Positions 38,301 through 49,000 of a stretch of DNA of 64,000 nucleotides are shown here, in pieces. The stretch lies in the NCBI RefSeq assembly GCF_020740795.1, contig NC_067285.1, forward strand, positions 19,759,241 through 19,823,240, written 5' to 3'. The position numbers and the translations under genes were made by a program. Each line of letters starts with the position of its first letter. Positions within the stretch are counted from its first letter, which is position 1. Below the pieces are notes generated by a model. The model saw only the letters and a list, made by a program, of their open reading frames with translations, was not told where the DNA came from and made no database searches. This DNA is from Apus apus (Eukaryota; Chordata; Aves; Apodiformes; Apodidae).

Positions 38301-38618
38301 TTACATCTGCTTTCCCTTCTGACCCTGGCAATGAGACACAAGTGATTTCTGCTACTTTACTGCCTCCCTTTAACCTCACATTTCCCACTCAGCAGCAGTG
38401 GGGTGGCAAAGTGAGCACCAGCTTCTTCTTTCAGCCGTGGCCCTTCTCCAAGCAGTTGTGCAAAGGCAGCTGGGGGTTTGGCCACTGCTGCTCTTCTGGT
38501 AGCTCCCAGCAGCTGTTGTTAACTGAAGAGCCCAGGTAATCCATACTGAATTTACCTGTTCTTTAAGGGTGAGGATGGAGCAGGAGATCTTCAGGAGTTT
38601 GTGGGATCCACTGAATTT
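35345..38618 (-). CDS. Candidate unrecognised multi-exon gene, C-terminal part
   Basis: Four candidate exons, all phase 0: 38618-38556 (21 codons, donor CAG/GTAAAT), 36641-36492 (50 codons, long pyrimidine tract before the acceptor, donor CAG/GTATGC), 36003-35875 (43 codons, CTGAC branch-like motif upstream, donor AAG/GTATGT) and 35644-35345 (99 codons plus TGA, acceptor TTTTACCCAG). The joined product of about 213 residues is plausibly helical (for example LQQVIDRHIHSQIQAFMQAF and HAAQLFNEILANGIHRLK) and has a Cys-bearing stretch with PTCPECLP in the second exon. I do not recognise the family and assign no function. Upstream exons are not resolved; the gene would run head to head with SCD. 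Splice agreement, not homology, is the evidence, so chance or a decayed gene remains possible. Confidence 0.35.
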
Positions 38619-38639
38619 CTGGAGCAACAAATGATGCTT

Positions 38640-41600
38640 TAAGGAAGGGGGGAAACAAGCAAAATGATGCTAGGTCTTTAAACATAAACCTCACTTTAGG
38701 CAAATGCCATGATCTCAGACTCCGCAAGTCGCAGTTTCTGGAGCCAGGTGACTACACAAGAGTCTTGGCTTTCTGTTTCAGAAAGAAAAGCCATTTGCTG
38801 CCTATCCTAGCTGAGGAAGAGTGTGTAAAAATATAACAGAGTATTACCAGATTCCAAAAGAAAGCAGAGGGGAGAAAGCAATATTTTAAAAAGGGTGGCA
38901 ACCCCACAAGCTGGCGTCTAATCCCCTGGCATCTGAACTCCTGTGACTGACAATCCTGAAGGACCTGCAGCTGCCATAAAAACTCAAGCAGGTATTAACT
39001 CTGAACTCCTGTGTCTGAGTCAGGTCTTATCTCAACTCCTTCTGTAGCTGTGGGTCCTCACCTCACTTCTCTGCAACACATAACTGTGTCCAGAAGTCAA
39101 CCTGTCAAAAACAGGAGGACCGTCAACCTCTGCAACCGCTGGCCACAGTGGTGAATCACACTGGTTCATCTGCACTGCAGAGAGGACTCAGCTCCTTCGA
39201 CAAGCAGATTCTTTGTGAGAGGAAGGAGGAGAAAGAAAGGAGGTTTGGTGAAATGGCAGAAAACCACCCCTGCACTTCTTTGACCAAAAGCCCATGGCAT
39301 GATTTTCCTATCCCTATAAAAAGCTCTAAAGCTGGAATTGCCTCATACTGCTTCAGGAAAACAATGCAAGAGATGCATAAAATAATCCCAAGAAAATAAT
39401 CCTCCCCTTTATTTTTTGCAAAGGGAAAGGGGTAGAGGTCAGCTCTTTCCCCAAATTTCAGCTTATTTCCTCTTTATTTGAGTCTCCTCAACTTTTTTTC
39501 AACTTCCAGTTGTGAAATAGAAGAAAAAGGGAGAGACGGGGAATGCAGATAAAGAAGATAAACAAACAATATGAAACAAACCTTGCAAAGCTCTTGCAGC
39601 AAGCTTTTTCTGTGTGACTTTTTCAAAATTTTTGGAGGGGTTAACTAAGGAGAATTACTAAAATTTCCAAGATGTCAACACCAGAAAAAATCTCCTTGCA
39701 AAACTTACTGCTAAATGGAAAAAGCAATACTTTGTCTTTTTTTTTTTTTGGTTTGGTTTGGTTTGGGTTTTTTTTGAGCAGAGACGAGGGAGGGAAATGT
39801 TTTGGTGAAAAATCCTTAGCTTAGCCTTGATGCTTTTTTTTTGCATCCTGGCACTGTGGTAGCAAAACCAGGTTGGTTACTGCATCCCAGGAGAGAGATG
39901 CAATCATTCTTTCTTGTATGGGCTCTGCTCACAGATAAGTGTCTTGTGATATGCCCCACTGCTGGTTTGTCACACTCTTACGTTAGGCTATGCATTTCTA
40001 AAGAAACCCTGTGCTGAAGTTCATGGCCTGTGTTGCCCATGGCATGGCTCTGCTCATTGCTGCCTTGCACCATGGCCCTAGCGTTGCATCAGCAGTCACC
40101 AGATGCAGAAGAATCGAGCCAGTTGCTTCAGGGTGATGGCTGAAGCTGAATCTTTGCTAAGCAGTTTGTGAACTCCACCAGATACTTACTTCTGCTGAAG
40201 GCTTAGCTGGGCAGCTCTCCCTGGAAGGAGGGCAAAGCCTGTCTGGAGAGATACAAGGTAAACCAGGAAAAGCCTAGACATTTCTGGTTTGCAACCTGGG
40301 CTTCCTAGAGATCCCCCCTCTTGTGTCAAGTATTAGCAATCAGACAAGAGTCTGCAGCAGAGACTCAGATAGGCAGGAACCAGGGGATGGCAGGATGCTG
40401 GCCATCACCCTGGCAAGCAGCTCTCCACAGGAGGGAGCCTGGTACGGTGCTGCCCACAAAGGGCCAAAAGGCCTTTTGACAGGCAAGGCTGGAGCTACTG
40501 CAGTCTAAACGCTGGGAAAACAAACTACCCTGCACACCTCACCAAGATGTCAATGCCTGACCCATGTGACCACATTCATGAGTATTGACCTGTTTAAAAA
40601 GTGATCAAAATGCCAGCTGAAGAAGTTGGCCATGCGGTGAAGGGCCTTTCTCAGGGCAGTCCTTTGTGCATAAGACTTGACACCTGCCAGGTGAGCACAA
40701 CCCTGGTGATGGTCAAGATTCATCTCTCCTTTTGTGCAGGAAAAAAACATTATGGTCATCTCCTAGGATAACATAGTCAGGGAACATTCAGGGAACTTGT
40801 TTCTATTGTGTGGGAGCAGCCAGACATGGTATTAATTTTAGAGGATGATAAAGTCTAGCTGCCCTGTTTGTTCCCTCTTAGCCATGCTCCATGTCAGAAG
40901 AAACTAACTGGTGGGAAAGAAAAGGGCTCTCGTAGGTCTGAGTATCTGCAAAACAGCAAACTTTGAATCTCCAAAATCCTCATTGTCACCACCAGTAGCA
41001 TTGTCAGTTCTCTCCCTGGTTCGTGGCATTGAGATCAATTTCCCCATGCAGCACAAGCTGCAGATTGTTTTTTTTAAAATCAACAAGTACCATCTTATTT
41101 CTTTCTTCTTTTTTAAAAATATTTATTTCCTTTCTATTTTTCCTTGAACTAGTAGGAGTCAGATTTCCTTAGGGTAGTTTTTAGCAGAGTTCATAGTTCT
41201 TCCAACACTCACATAGAAAATAGGTAGAATCTTTAATTAAAACACCATTTATTCCCAGTGTTCAGTAACCCTCAGTGTTATTCACCAAACATTTAATGGA
41301 GGGTCTTAAAAGGGATGGTTGAAAGTCCCTCTCTGCCTCATGTCAGCTTTCACCACCTAGGAACATCTTCTGACCTGGGTGTTTCAGAAAGTAGGCAAGA
41401 ATGGAGTTCCTAATGTAAAACTAGAACACAGGCTACTCTCTGATCTCTTCATCCATCACAGTGAAACGAAAAAGGAGACACATATTTTGCCCCTTTGCTG
41501 GACACCTCTAAATGCAGAGAACAACTGGGCTATTGTTATTTTTCGTTGTCATTTTTCCCTCCCAGTGATTACAACACAGCTCACTTTTGACAGCTGCCAC

Positions 41601-42340
41601 TGAATCAGCCCCACTATGTCTGAGCAGTATCAGCTAAGAGAGGGACTCTGCAAGGTCTTGGTTGTCCATCTGCACCTCCCTTGCTGCAGGATAGCCACCC
41701 AGACAGGATATGTGTGAGGGGATATGAGCACACTTCAAAATGGCTTTTGACATCCCGGTTCCACTCCCAGAATGACTCGTGTCAGCAGGGGCAAGAGGTT
41801 GAATATAGGACATACCGTGAGAGGGGGAAGAAGCTGAAACAGGTCCTGGCTGGGGGGATGGCACTAGGGCACCCCAAGCCTTGCTGCTAAGCAGCTGAGG
41901 GTGCCTGGCATCATGACAGCATGGTGGGGTTAGGAGAGCTGCCTCCAGGCTCTGCCACCAGCAACATTTTGTTTGTAAGGGCTTTCTTTTTCACTTTTAA
42001 TACTGAAGGTCTCCTTGGGATAAAGCTTGGATTTTTTCTGCTGCTGGCATTACTGGCTGATGAGAAGGTTGATATGGGAAACAGCTGATAGCAAACTGAG
42101 CTGCTGCTTCTTCCTTCTGCCCTCTGCCAAAAGGGACTGTTTTCTGGTGGAAAATGGCCGGGACTCCTTTTAAAACATGACAGCTAAACATTTTCCAGAC
42201 TGGTTTTGCCTATTGAGATAAACACCTATACAGATATACATGCTTATCCGGATATACAGTTACGGGTCTGTTTTCTTTGCAGACATGTATGACTTTATAC
42301 ATAAACGCTTCCCATACAGACCCCTTATACCGAGTAGGCA
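38640..42340. other. Spacer between candidate gene and SCD promoter
   Basis: No confirmed gene. It may contain upstream exons of the minus-strand candidate, for example open stretches near 40740-40560 and 39100-39065, but splice sites and phases there are ambiguous. A short GGTTT tandem is at about 39749-39768. No RNA gene or mobile element was recognised. Confidence 0.35.
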
Positions 42341-42534
42341 AGTTACGCTGATGTCTCTTTCTCCACCGCACTCCGCAGCCCGCAGGAGAAGGGGCCCGGG
42401 GCTCCTCGTTCCTTAGAGGCAGCCCCCGCGGTGGAGCAGAGGGATGCGGGGGCCCCCGCGGAGGGCCGGCAGCAACCCCGCCCGCAGCCATGCGCGGAGC
42501 CGTGCGCGCAGGGTGCGCGCCGCGGGGAGCGAAC

Positions 42535-42598
42535 AGCAGATTGCGGGCAGCCAATGGAGAGAGCAGGCCGAGGTGGCACCAAATTTCCAGCAGCCAAT
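42535..42598 (+). promoter_or_regulatory. SCD: SCD lipogenic control module: SRE-like site and two CCAAT boxes
   Basis: An AGCAGATTGCG element at 42535-42545 resembles the sterol-response element described in mammalian SCD promoters. A CCAAT box follows at 42551-42555 and a second at 42594-42598 (NF-Y type). In the known family promoters, SREBP and NF-Y act through such a module and polyunsaturated fatty acids repress through it. It lies about 500 bp upstream of the ATG and about 350 bp upstream of the presumed transcription start. Function here is inferred from motif content and order. Confidence 0.65.
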
Positions 42599-42606
42599 CG
42601 GCTCCC

Positions 42607-42689
42607 GAAGGGGAGGAAAAAAAGGAGAGAAAAAAAAAAAAAAAAAAAAAAAGAGAGAGAGAGAGCGAGGGGAAAAAAAAAAAAAAGGG
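42607..42689 (+). repeat. Polypurine tract in the SCD promoter
   Basis: Eighty-three nucleotides with a single pyrimidine (C at 42666): A-runs of 24 and 14 flanking an (AG)n stretch. It separates the SRE/NF-Y module from the TATA-like box. Such tracts can exclude nucleosomes or adopt triplex structures. Length is probably variable and prone to sequencing error. Confidence 0.9.
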
Positions 42690-42924
42690 CAGGCATCATG
42701 AGCGAGCCTGGCCCTCGCCATCCTCCTCTTCTTCAGCATCCTTCCTCCCGCCCCCCGGACCGCCCCGCCCCGCCTCCCCTGCCGGGCACGCCGAGAGCTG
42801 GGCCCCCGCCGCGCCTCTTCTCCTGCCGCGCTGACCCCGCGCATCCCAACCGCGGGCAGGGGGTCACCGGGAGGCCGGGGCGCAGAGAGCCCGGCCCCGC
42901 CAGTCGCCAGGCCGGCAGCACCGC

Positions 42925-42931
42925 TTAAATA
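42925..42931 (+). promoter_or_regulatory. SCD: TATA-like box of SCD (TTAAATA)
   Basis: TTAAATA lies 127 nt upstream of the ATG in otherwise GC-rich DNA. A start about 30 nt downstream (near 42955) would give a 5' UTR of about 100 nt. The exact start cannot be read from sequence. Confidence 0.5.
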
Positions 42932-43057
42932 TCTCCGCGTCCGCCTCCCCGAGCCGCACAGCTCGCCAGGCGCGGGGCCCACGACAGCCAGCCTCCTCCC
43001 GCCCCCGGGGACCTGCGATCCGCGCACCGCTGCGAGGAGCGGAGACTGGGCTGCTCC

Positions 43058-46000
43058 ATGCCTGCGCACTTGCTGCAGGAGGAGGTGAGCGGGGGCTGCC
43101 GGCCTGCCTGGGGGTGCGGGTGCTTTGTCTGCCCCTCGCCCCTTCCTCCTGTTTTCCTCTCCGCGGCTCCGGCAGCGCTGCGCTGCTGCTCTCTTGGGGA
43201 AAAAGGTCTGGGCATCCACGCGTGTCCGTGCACGCACACGCACACAGATGCACACACGTGTGTTTGCGCGTGTCCTCTCTTGTGCCGCTTCTCAGCCATG
43301 AGAAGTGATTCGGTGCTAACTGAAGACATCGCTCGGGCCTCGTGGTGAGACCGTGAAAGAAGGGGGTGTCCTCCGCTGGGGTTATCTCCCCGGAGCCTGT
43401 GCCCTTGAACAGAGCGAGCAGAAAATACAGGTTTATTTTAAAAACATCTGTCTAAGCCTGTTGATAAGGGCTGTTCAGGAAGGTCTTTTGTGTCAAGAGG
43501 TCGCAGAGACTTCGGCAACACTCAGACTGATTTTTTTTTTTGTTTTGGGTGGGGGTTGTTTGTGGTTTTTACGAGGGGGTGTGTTTTATTGTTTGTGTTT
43601 TTAATAGAAGGGGCTTTCGGCCGCAGCATTTTTCAGGCAAGTGTTGCAGCAGGGAGCGTCTCTAGGGCAGACGCAAGGTGAAAGCAGCAACTGCCGAGAT
43701 GAAATGAATGACTCTCTGCATTGGCTGAGCCAAGCAAACACAATGGGGAGCCTGCCCGTTTTTGGCATAAGAAGGTCTTGGATAACAATCTGGCACCAGG
43801 AAGATACATAGAGTTGTTGGATCTTTAGATATTTTATTTCTGCTCCTCCTGGCAGCCACCCTTTGCCCAAGGGGAGGCAGGGGTTTGATTCTGATGTTCC
43901 TGCTCTCACCTTCTCATCCTTGCCCTCCTGCCTATGCTGAGGACTGGAGGTAAACCTCAGCCCCTCTCTCTTGCCTGTTGCCAGCACGAAGGGTCTCCCC
44001 TGGCGCTTTTGTGCAGGTGCCATGACCTTCCAGGAATGCTGTGATGTAACGAGCTTTACTCCTCTTTCCACCCCAGATGGATGCTCAGACCACATTTCAT
44101 GGTTCTGGCATGTGTTTTGGGGCATATCCTGGAGGCTGGAAGGAACCCTGTCCCTGGGTCAGATAGAGCATATTCAAGTCTCCTGGACCTGAGACTGAGT
44201 GCCCTGGGGCCCCTAGGCTGAACCCAGAGCCTTTGAGCTGTAGCTGGTTGTATAAGCTGGCTGGCTGCCAGGAACACCTATGGCATGTTCAAGGCTGGTA
44301 GGGTGTGGTGGGGGTTGGAGATGGGGGAACACATCTGCTCTGCAGATGAGAGCTGCAGAGTCATTCAGAAGTGAGGGAGAGCTCATGAAAAGGATTTAGT
44401 TGGCTTCTTAGCCCTCTCACCTCTAGACCCTAGATCAATCCTTATCCCATTTTCCTCAGTGGCTGCAGGAGCCACTGCAGACATAAAGGAGTAAAAAATC
44501 CTCTTTCCTCCTCATTTCCTCTGTCTCCAGCTAAATAGCTGACTACTTTCCCTCCCTCTTTCCCCCATGCTCCCCCCACCAAGCCTGTAACGGTGGAGCT
44601 GTGTTTCACAGCTACTTTATAGCCCTTTTGCTTTAATTTGCATGTGAGAAATGAACAGTTTGATTCAGTATCATTCCAGCAGCATAGCTATGCTGGTAAC
44701 ATTTCTCATGTGGCTACTGTGACTCTGGAGGAAGAAGTTTTTTTCCTCTCTGCTCTTTCCTGTGTGCGCTCCCTCCTCTTCCTCCTCTGCCCCAGTGCAA
44801 CTTCGGCACTGACATAAGTTATCACAGGGAAAAAAAATGCAACTCCAACCCCACATTCTTACTCTGGAAGCAGCATGTCCATATGGGGAGCATTAACCAT
44901 CTGATCATACCACCAGATCTCTGTTGGGAGTTTTTCCTGCATAGACAATTCTTAGGTCTTTTTGATAGATTGTCGTCCAGCCAAGAAAGAAAACTGTGCC
45001 TTCCTGCCAAAATGCCAGATGATAATATTTGACACTTTGGAATGGGCAGGACTTTTCCTTGCCTGATCTTTGGATTAGAAACCATTTTCCACCGCTCTTT
45101 TGTTGGGGGGATTGCCTTAAAATTCTCCAACAGCCCAGAAAACAGTTATAGACAGCCTCTAGCCAGGATGCAGAGGAGCTGGTCCCAAGCTCAGCAGCTG
45201 CCTGGGTTCAGTGAAAGCAGCAGGATACTTCATGTCCTAACCTTTGATTCCAGAAGGAAAAACTTAGAAGGCTACCTCTGTAGAGATCATTTTACTTCCC
45301 AAACATGGGGAATCTGTCAGCTTTGCCAGCTCCTCCCTGTAGGAAGGTATGTCTGTAACCCTCTAGTTTCTACGCTTGGGAAAGGGAGGAGTTGGTGTGG
45401 CCACGTAAGCTGCCTGGCCTGATTTTAATGCCTCCCTCTGGAAATTAGGCCATGGCAGCACGATGGTCTTTTATGACTTCCTGTTGTCTGGGTGGGAATC
45501 TGCTGTTAAATCAGGGGAGATTTCTATTGGGAAAGGAGCTTTCCCAGCTTGGCAACACTCCCTCCCATGGTCCTGGCTCTTCTGCTCCTTTCAGCTGACA
45601 TTTAGGGCCCCTTCACATGTGGAGGCATGGGGGTGAGCATCAAAGGGACATGTCCTTTGGGCAGGTTCCCAGGGGTTGAGGGGATGTGGCTGGTGTGTCC
45701 TCTCACCTCTCCAGTCCCATGTGCTTGACACCTCCAGGGTCAAGCCCAGTTGGGCACATGGGCTCAAGCCTGACAAAGGGCTGCGAGCACCAGCCAGCAC
45801 ACAGCTGTCATGATGGAGATGGAAGTCAGTGATTGAGGGTTCAGCGACCTGTCTCATTAGGGTCAGTCCTGCCTGCTCCTTTCGTTCTGCATGCCTGATC
45901 AGGCAGGCTGTCACTCAGCCAGGGCAAACAAGCGTGTGCAGAGGGAATGTTGTGTCATGATTACAGAAGGGAGCCGTGAGCAAGGCTGAGCCAACTTGCT

Positions 46001-49000
46001 GCTTAAAACTTCCTCTCTGCATGCCGGTGGCCTTGGCTCAGAGGATAGTCTTCCTGTGCCTCAGTTTGCCCGTGGGTGGAAAGCGGGAGAGGGATAAGAG
46101 GTTTGGCAGCAGCCATGGGATAGGATGTCTAATTGGAAGCACATCGCTTGACTGCTTCTGTCTGCTGATCTCCAAGCCTGTTGGTCTTGCTACATCCCAG
46201 CCTGGGAAGTGAGGCAGGGGGATGTAAGGAGGCACCCCAGCAGAATCCCACTGTGAATCTTCCTGGTATTTCTCCCGTGATCCCTAGTGGGGTGACATAA
46301 ACAGGCAGGATATCAAGCACAGCCCCGTGTTTTACAATAAAACTGTGTGTCAGCTTGTATTTCTCTCCTACCTCCCTCTGTCCATTCAAAATATTTTCTT
46401 TATTGTTGTCTGCTTATGCATAGTCCACAAGTCCAGACCATAAGCCCACCTAAAAATGCCTACTAATAAAACTGAAGGAAAATTAAAATCCTTGCAGCCT
46501 GCAAATGATCCTACCAAAGCCACTGGTGGAAAAAAAGACTGACTTTTAAGTATTTTACTTTAACTTCTACATCCTGTCCACTTTTTGTCCCCACTTCCCA
46601 GAAATATCAGGCCCCCTCCCTCTAAAGCCATGATTCCATGGAGCTACAGGGGGCTCTTCTTGTTGCCAAGGGCTCAGCTGAGAGAATGGAGCTTCCCAGG
46701 AAAACTGCAGGCTGCCCATCTTGGTACTGCCAGCCAAGCTGTTTGTGTTTCAGTTCCCTGCATTGGTAACCACTAACTTCCTGTTTTGTTTTTCCTTTTT
46801 CTTTTCTTGAAAATGTCCATTGCCGCCTCTCCAAGGAGTTCTCCTCCACTTCCAGCACCGCCACTGTCGGCACTGTCACCTCCCGGGTGACCAGGAACGG
46901 GGATGCTGTCATGGAGAAGGACTCATTCAATCACGAGGAGCTGGCAGGAGACCGGGGCATGATAGACGATATTTTTGATGAGACCTACCGGGAGAAGGAG
47001 GGCCCTAAGCCCCCCATACGATACGTCTGGAGGAATATCATCCTCATGAGCCTACTGCATCTAGGGGCCATATTTGGGTTGATGCTGATACCTTCTGCAA
47101 AGATCCAGACACTGGCATGGGGTAAGCACATTCCTTCACTTATTCCTTGGCATCTGCAACCCCGTTTGTTGGGTGGTATTTGTTTTTTCCTTCCAGGCCC
47201 ACAGACTCGGGAGGATAAAGAAGGAAGTGAAGGTCTTCTGTTAGAAGAAGCTACTTAGCCAGCTTCATAGCAAGCTGTGGGAGGGCTTGCTAGTGTCTCT
47301 TGTAAGGTCATGCATGAGAGGGAAGGATTTCACAGGGGAATGCTTGACTGCTTAAAGAGCAACTTAATTCACAGGCATTAGGATTGGAAGTAGCCCACAC
47401 TGGAATGGGCAGCCACTTCTGCTGTGGAGCACAGAAAATATTTGATGGAGAAAGTTTGAAAGCAAGGCGCTAGCAAGAGCATTTTAAGGGGTGGCTGGTA
47501 GAGGGCATTATTTGGTATGAGGCTGCTGCCCAAGGACAAGAACTGGCCCCTACCTAAGGAGGATAAATCCTACAGAGTCTCCACATGTGTGTGAGGGGAA
47601 GGAGACAAAATACAGTTGTATTGAAGGTAGAAGTCAAGAGTGACGTCTGAAGCTCAGGTCTTTTATCATTCTTGCAAGAGCACAGTTTAGCTCCCATCAT
47701 CCCAGAACTAAGCCTGACAGCTTTCAAAAACGAAATAAGCATCTCTCCAGGCAGCAAATTCCAATGGAACGCAAAACCCAGCAGAAGGTAGCCAGGCAAA
47801 GCTCCTCTTTCTGGGTTGGAAGGAAACTTCTCCTTTGACTGCTTGAAAGGGGGCCCACACTGTAGGGGAGCCTGGCTTTCCATGAGCCTTTATGTGGACC
47901 TCTGGAGGAGTCAAGAAATCAAATGGTTTCCTGTAGGGAGGTCAAGAGATTGCATCCAGCCCCTGCCTTCCTGTGAAACAGCATCCTGAAACAAAAATCG
48001 ACTTGCTGACATAGCATTTGATTTCAGTGGTGGTTCTGTAAAGTGCTCATCCAGGAGCAGGGTCCTGGCCAGCCCAGCTTTGGAGAGATACACCTGGTCT
48101 GTCACACTTTTAAAATGTGTCCTCCCAAGGGCTACAAGCAACTTGTGTCACAGCTGGACTGGGGAAGAAACGGCTCCCTGGACAGCCAGGCTGACTCCTT
48201 CCCTCCTGGACCGCCTCAGCTTCTCACAGGTAGAGGCCTGGGAGATGAGCATCACTGAAGGTCACAGGACTCAACTCATCAGAGGCTGGCTACAGCATCC
48301 ACTAAAGCAAAGGCACTGATGTGTTCCATGTGCAGCCAGCACAGCCTCTCAAGGGGCTGCTATAAAATGCTTTGCTGGGCCTTTCCCTTGTGAAAACCTG
48401 ACAGGCTGCACTTTTCTCAGGGGTGGAAGGGCAAGGCAGAACATGCAGCCTCAGCATGACCTTGGAGGAGTGTTTCAGTGCTCTCAGTCCTGCTCTGTGT
48501 GTTCCTTCCCCGGGCTCTCAGCTGGAGGCTTGGCAGGGGCTGCTGGCTTCTCTCACTCATTGAGCTGACAGCCTGGGTCCTCCAACCCCAGCCAACTATC
48601 CTTAGGGCATTGAGGCAAAGAGGAGGTCAGTCGGGTTTACTGGTTTCATCTCAAGGCTGCTGTGATGCACTATGATTTCTAAATTCATCTAACTCTTTTC
48701 CCTTGAGCTTCCCTGAGATACTTAAGTGGGCTTGAGCATCTTGATCCAGAATGTTAATGCTGCTTTGCTTTTTGCTAGGCCCACCTTACTCCAAAATGGT
48801 CTCTGAAGCAGTGTCTTTGCAACTATGTGCCTGTTTAGGATGACTGTATGGCCTCCCATGGCATTTTGTGCAAATCTGCCCTGCTTTTTACCTGATGCCA
48901 GCACTCCCTGCTCCCCTCCCTCAGTTAACTCTGGTGTGAAACGCCAGTTGCTCTCCTGCCACTGTGAGGCACTACAAGATTCCTTCGTGGCTTCTGGAGT

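Larger units (their letters stand above)
42350..43250. promoter_or_regulatory. SCD: SCD CpG island
   Basis: GC-rich, CpG-dense segment covering the SCD proximal promoter, 5' UTR, first coding exon and start of intron 1. Housekeeping-like CpG promoters are often bidirectional. The island could also serve a minus-strand transcript. Confidence 0.8.

Noticed and set aside
42413-43255. 280-codon minus-strand ORF over the SCD promoter and exon 1
   Set aside because: It lies in CpG-island sequence where stops are rare, runs through the poly-purine tract (poly-Phe) and resembles no protein family. It is antisense to the true first exon.
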